Below, piece after piece: positions 21,427-22,591 of a stretch of DNA of 22,591 bases. The DNA comes from JBGSWC01 sp041752635 (GTDB taxonomy: Bacteria; Planctomycetota; Planctomycetia; Pirellulales; Lacipirellulaceae). Within the stretch, counting starts at the first letter, position 1. Every line of letters starts with the position of its first letter. The stretch spans positions 1-22,591 of the forward strand of contig JBGSWC010000278.1 in NCBI GenBank assembly GCA_041752635.1. The letters run 5' to 3'. The translations under genes were made by a program, and so were the position numbers. The notes below the pieces were generated by a model. It saw nothing but the letters and a program-made list of their open reading frames with translations, searched no databases and was not told the DNA's origin.

Positions 21427-22591
21427 AACGAGCGGCCCTCCGTTTGATGTTGGCTTGAATAACAAAATAGTCGATGACTGGTGCAAACACGTTGCCGAAC
21501 AGAATCGCCAGCATGATTCCCTCGGCAAAAGCCGGGTTCACAACGCGGATGAGTATGGTCATACCGCCAACCAAAAGTCCGTACCACCACATGCCGACCT
21601 GCGTCATAGCCGCCGATACCGGATCGGTCGCCATGTAGACGGTGCCGAAGGCGAAGCCGCCGATCACCAGATGCCACAGCGGTGGGATGCAGGCGACGGG
21701 GTTTTGCGACGTTTCGCGGAAAAAGTAGAGCAGCGATGCTGTCACCAGAGCGCCAATGACGACGCCCGACATGATTCGCCACGAACCAATGCCAGTGGCG
21801 ATCAGGATCGCTGCGCCCAACAGGCAAGCGAGCGTCGAGGTTTCGCCCATCGAGCCTTGGATGAAGCCAACGAAGGCGTCCCACCACGTGAAATCGTAGA
21901 GCCCCTCTTTGGCGGCCGACATCACGGTGGCCGGTCCTACACCGAAGTCGGCGTTCACCATCGCCCCCAGCGTCGTCGCGCCACTGTAGCCATCGGCAGG
22001 CGTGACGGCGGCCCACACACCGTTACCGTCTGTGTTAGTATCGCCCGACAAGTATCCAGCATAAGCAAAATAAACAAACGCTCGCGCCGTGAGCGCCGGA
22101 TTGAGGAAGTTCTTACCCGTCCCCCCGAAAATCTCTTTCCCCACTACCACACCAAAAGCAATGCCCAATGCAGTGACAGTCAGCGGCGTTGTCGCTGGCA
22201 GCGTCAGCGGATAGAGCATTCCTGTGACCAGGAAGCCTTCGTTAATTTCATGGCCGCGAATGAGCGAAAAGATCAATTCGCAGGTGCCACCGACGGCCAT
22301 CGTCACGGCATAAATCGGGAGGAACCACAGTGCTCCATGCACGAAGCATGCCAGGATATTGTTCGGATCGTAGGCAAACCCAAGCATCAGATACACGGTG
22401 TCACGCCATCCTTCGATTGGCGTAGCTTGGCCTTTTTCGACGAGCAAATTGGCTTGGTAGCCCGTGTTGTACATCGCCATCAGAATGCATGGCAGCAGTG
22501 CGACGATGACGGTCGACATCATTCGCTTCATGTCGAGCGCGTCGCGGACGTGCGAGCCAGTCTTGGTGACCTCGCCCGGCGTGTAGAGGAA
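21416..22591 (-). CDS. nqrB: Na+-translocating NADH:quinone reductase subunit B (partial)
   Basis: NqrB is the main membrane subunit for sodium translocation and holds FMN and riboflavin. The visible part has 391 residues and runs off the right edge; the frame continues through FLYTPGEVTKTGSHVRDALD at the edge, a conserved NqrB N-terminal region, so the ATG at 22531 is internal. About 20-30 N-terminal residues are missing compared with usual length. The family's KEIFGGTGKNFLNPALTAR and the FMN attachment motif DGYSGATT are present, the Thr near 21976 being the ApbE target. Many membrane helices are seen. Its end overlaps nqrC by 11 bp. nqrA should lie just beyond the window. Confidence 0.96.
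   Translation of the reverse strand, partial: FLYTPGEVTKTGSHVRDALDMKRMMSTVIVALLPCILMAMYNTGYQANLLVEKGQATPIEGWRDTVYLMLGFAYDPNNILACFVHGALWFLPIYAVTMAVGGTCELIFSLIRGHEINEGFLVTGMLYPLTLPATTPLTVTALGIAFGVVVGKEIFGGTGKNFLNPALTARAFVYFAYAGYLSGDTNTDGNGVWAAVTPADGYSGATTLGAMVNADFGVGPATVMSAAKEGLYDFTWWDAFVGFIQGSMGETSTLACLLGAAILIATGIGSWRIMSGVVIGALVTASLLYFFRETSQNPVACIPPLWHLVIGGFAFGTVYMATDPVSAAMTQVGMWWYGLLVGGMTILIRVVNPAFAEGIMLAILFGNVFAPVIDYFVIQANIKRRAARYGT

Noticed and set aside
1..22591. CRISPR arrays, tRNA or rRNA genes, and transposase genes
   Set aside because: I looked for spaced direct repeats, cloverleaf-like segments and DDE or tyrosine transposase motifs and saw none that could be supported. The only tandem array (859-918) has no spacers.

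Overview
This window most likely comes from a planctomycete, probably the Pirellulales/Pirellulaceae side, with moderately high GC. The supports are a secreted protein ending in a PEP-CTERM tail, a phytanoyl-CoA-dioxygenase/Gfo-Idh-MocA gene pair, a membrane-anchored FGE-sulfatase-like protein next to a zinc-ribbon GTPase, a Na+-NQR operon, scarce Shine-Dalgarno sites, and intergenic repeat sequences of a type I associate with planctomycete genomes. The lineage is inferred; no rRNA gene is present to settle it.

Layout. Positions 1-930 are a degraded edge holding dispersed-repeat-like sequence, a small minus-strand ORF with a strong ribosome binding site but an eroded C-terminus, and a 17-bp tandem repeat. 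Positions 935-3436 (+) carry a Fe(II)/2-oxoglutarate oxygenase and an oxidoreductase in an operon, then a secreted DUF1579 protein. Positions 3455-6304 (-) hold a large exported TPR protein. Positions 6540-7321 (+) carry a promoter, a hairpin leader and a PEP-CTERM discoidin-like protein. Positions 7449-10676 hold the most unusual arrangement. A complete transporter cassette (GntR/YtrA-type repressor, ABC ATPase, two-module permease) is flanked by direct copies of about 107 bp of the carA 5' end. The left copy is a broken 25-codon carA start and the right copy is the start of intact carA (10608-11726). The cassette has its own consensus promoter inside a 32-bp inverted repeat.

Positions 11922-15112 (+) carry a four-gene block of unknown function: a proline-rich helical protein, a membrane-anchored FGE-like protein, a zinc-ribbon P-loop GTPase and a small helical protein. 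It contains a long intercistronic hairpin and a hairpin that could cover a ribosome binding site. Positions 15132-22591 (-) carry nqrB(partial)-C-D-E-F, then apbE (attaches FMN to NqrB and NqrC), nqrM (Fe-S maturation of the NqrD/E centre) and asnS. This is a nearly complete sodium-pumping NADH:quinone reductase with its two maturation factors; nqrA and the start of nqrB lie beyond the right edge.

The best candidates for undescribed biology are the carA-flanked regulator/ABC cassette and the FGE-like/GTPase block. Both functional proposals are inference from sequence and context only.
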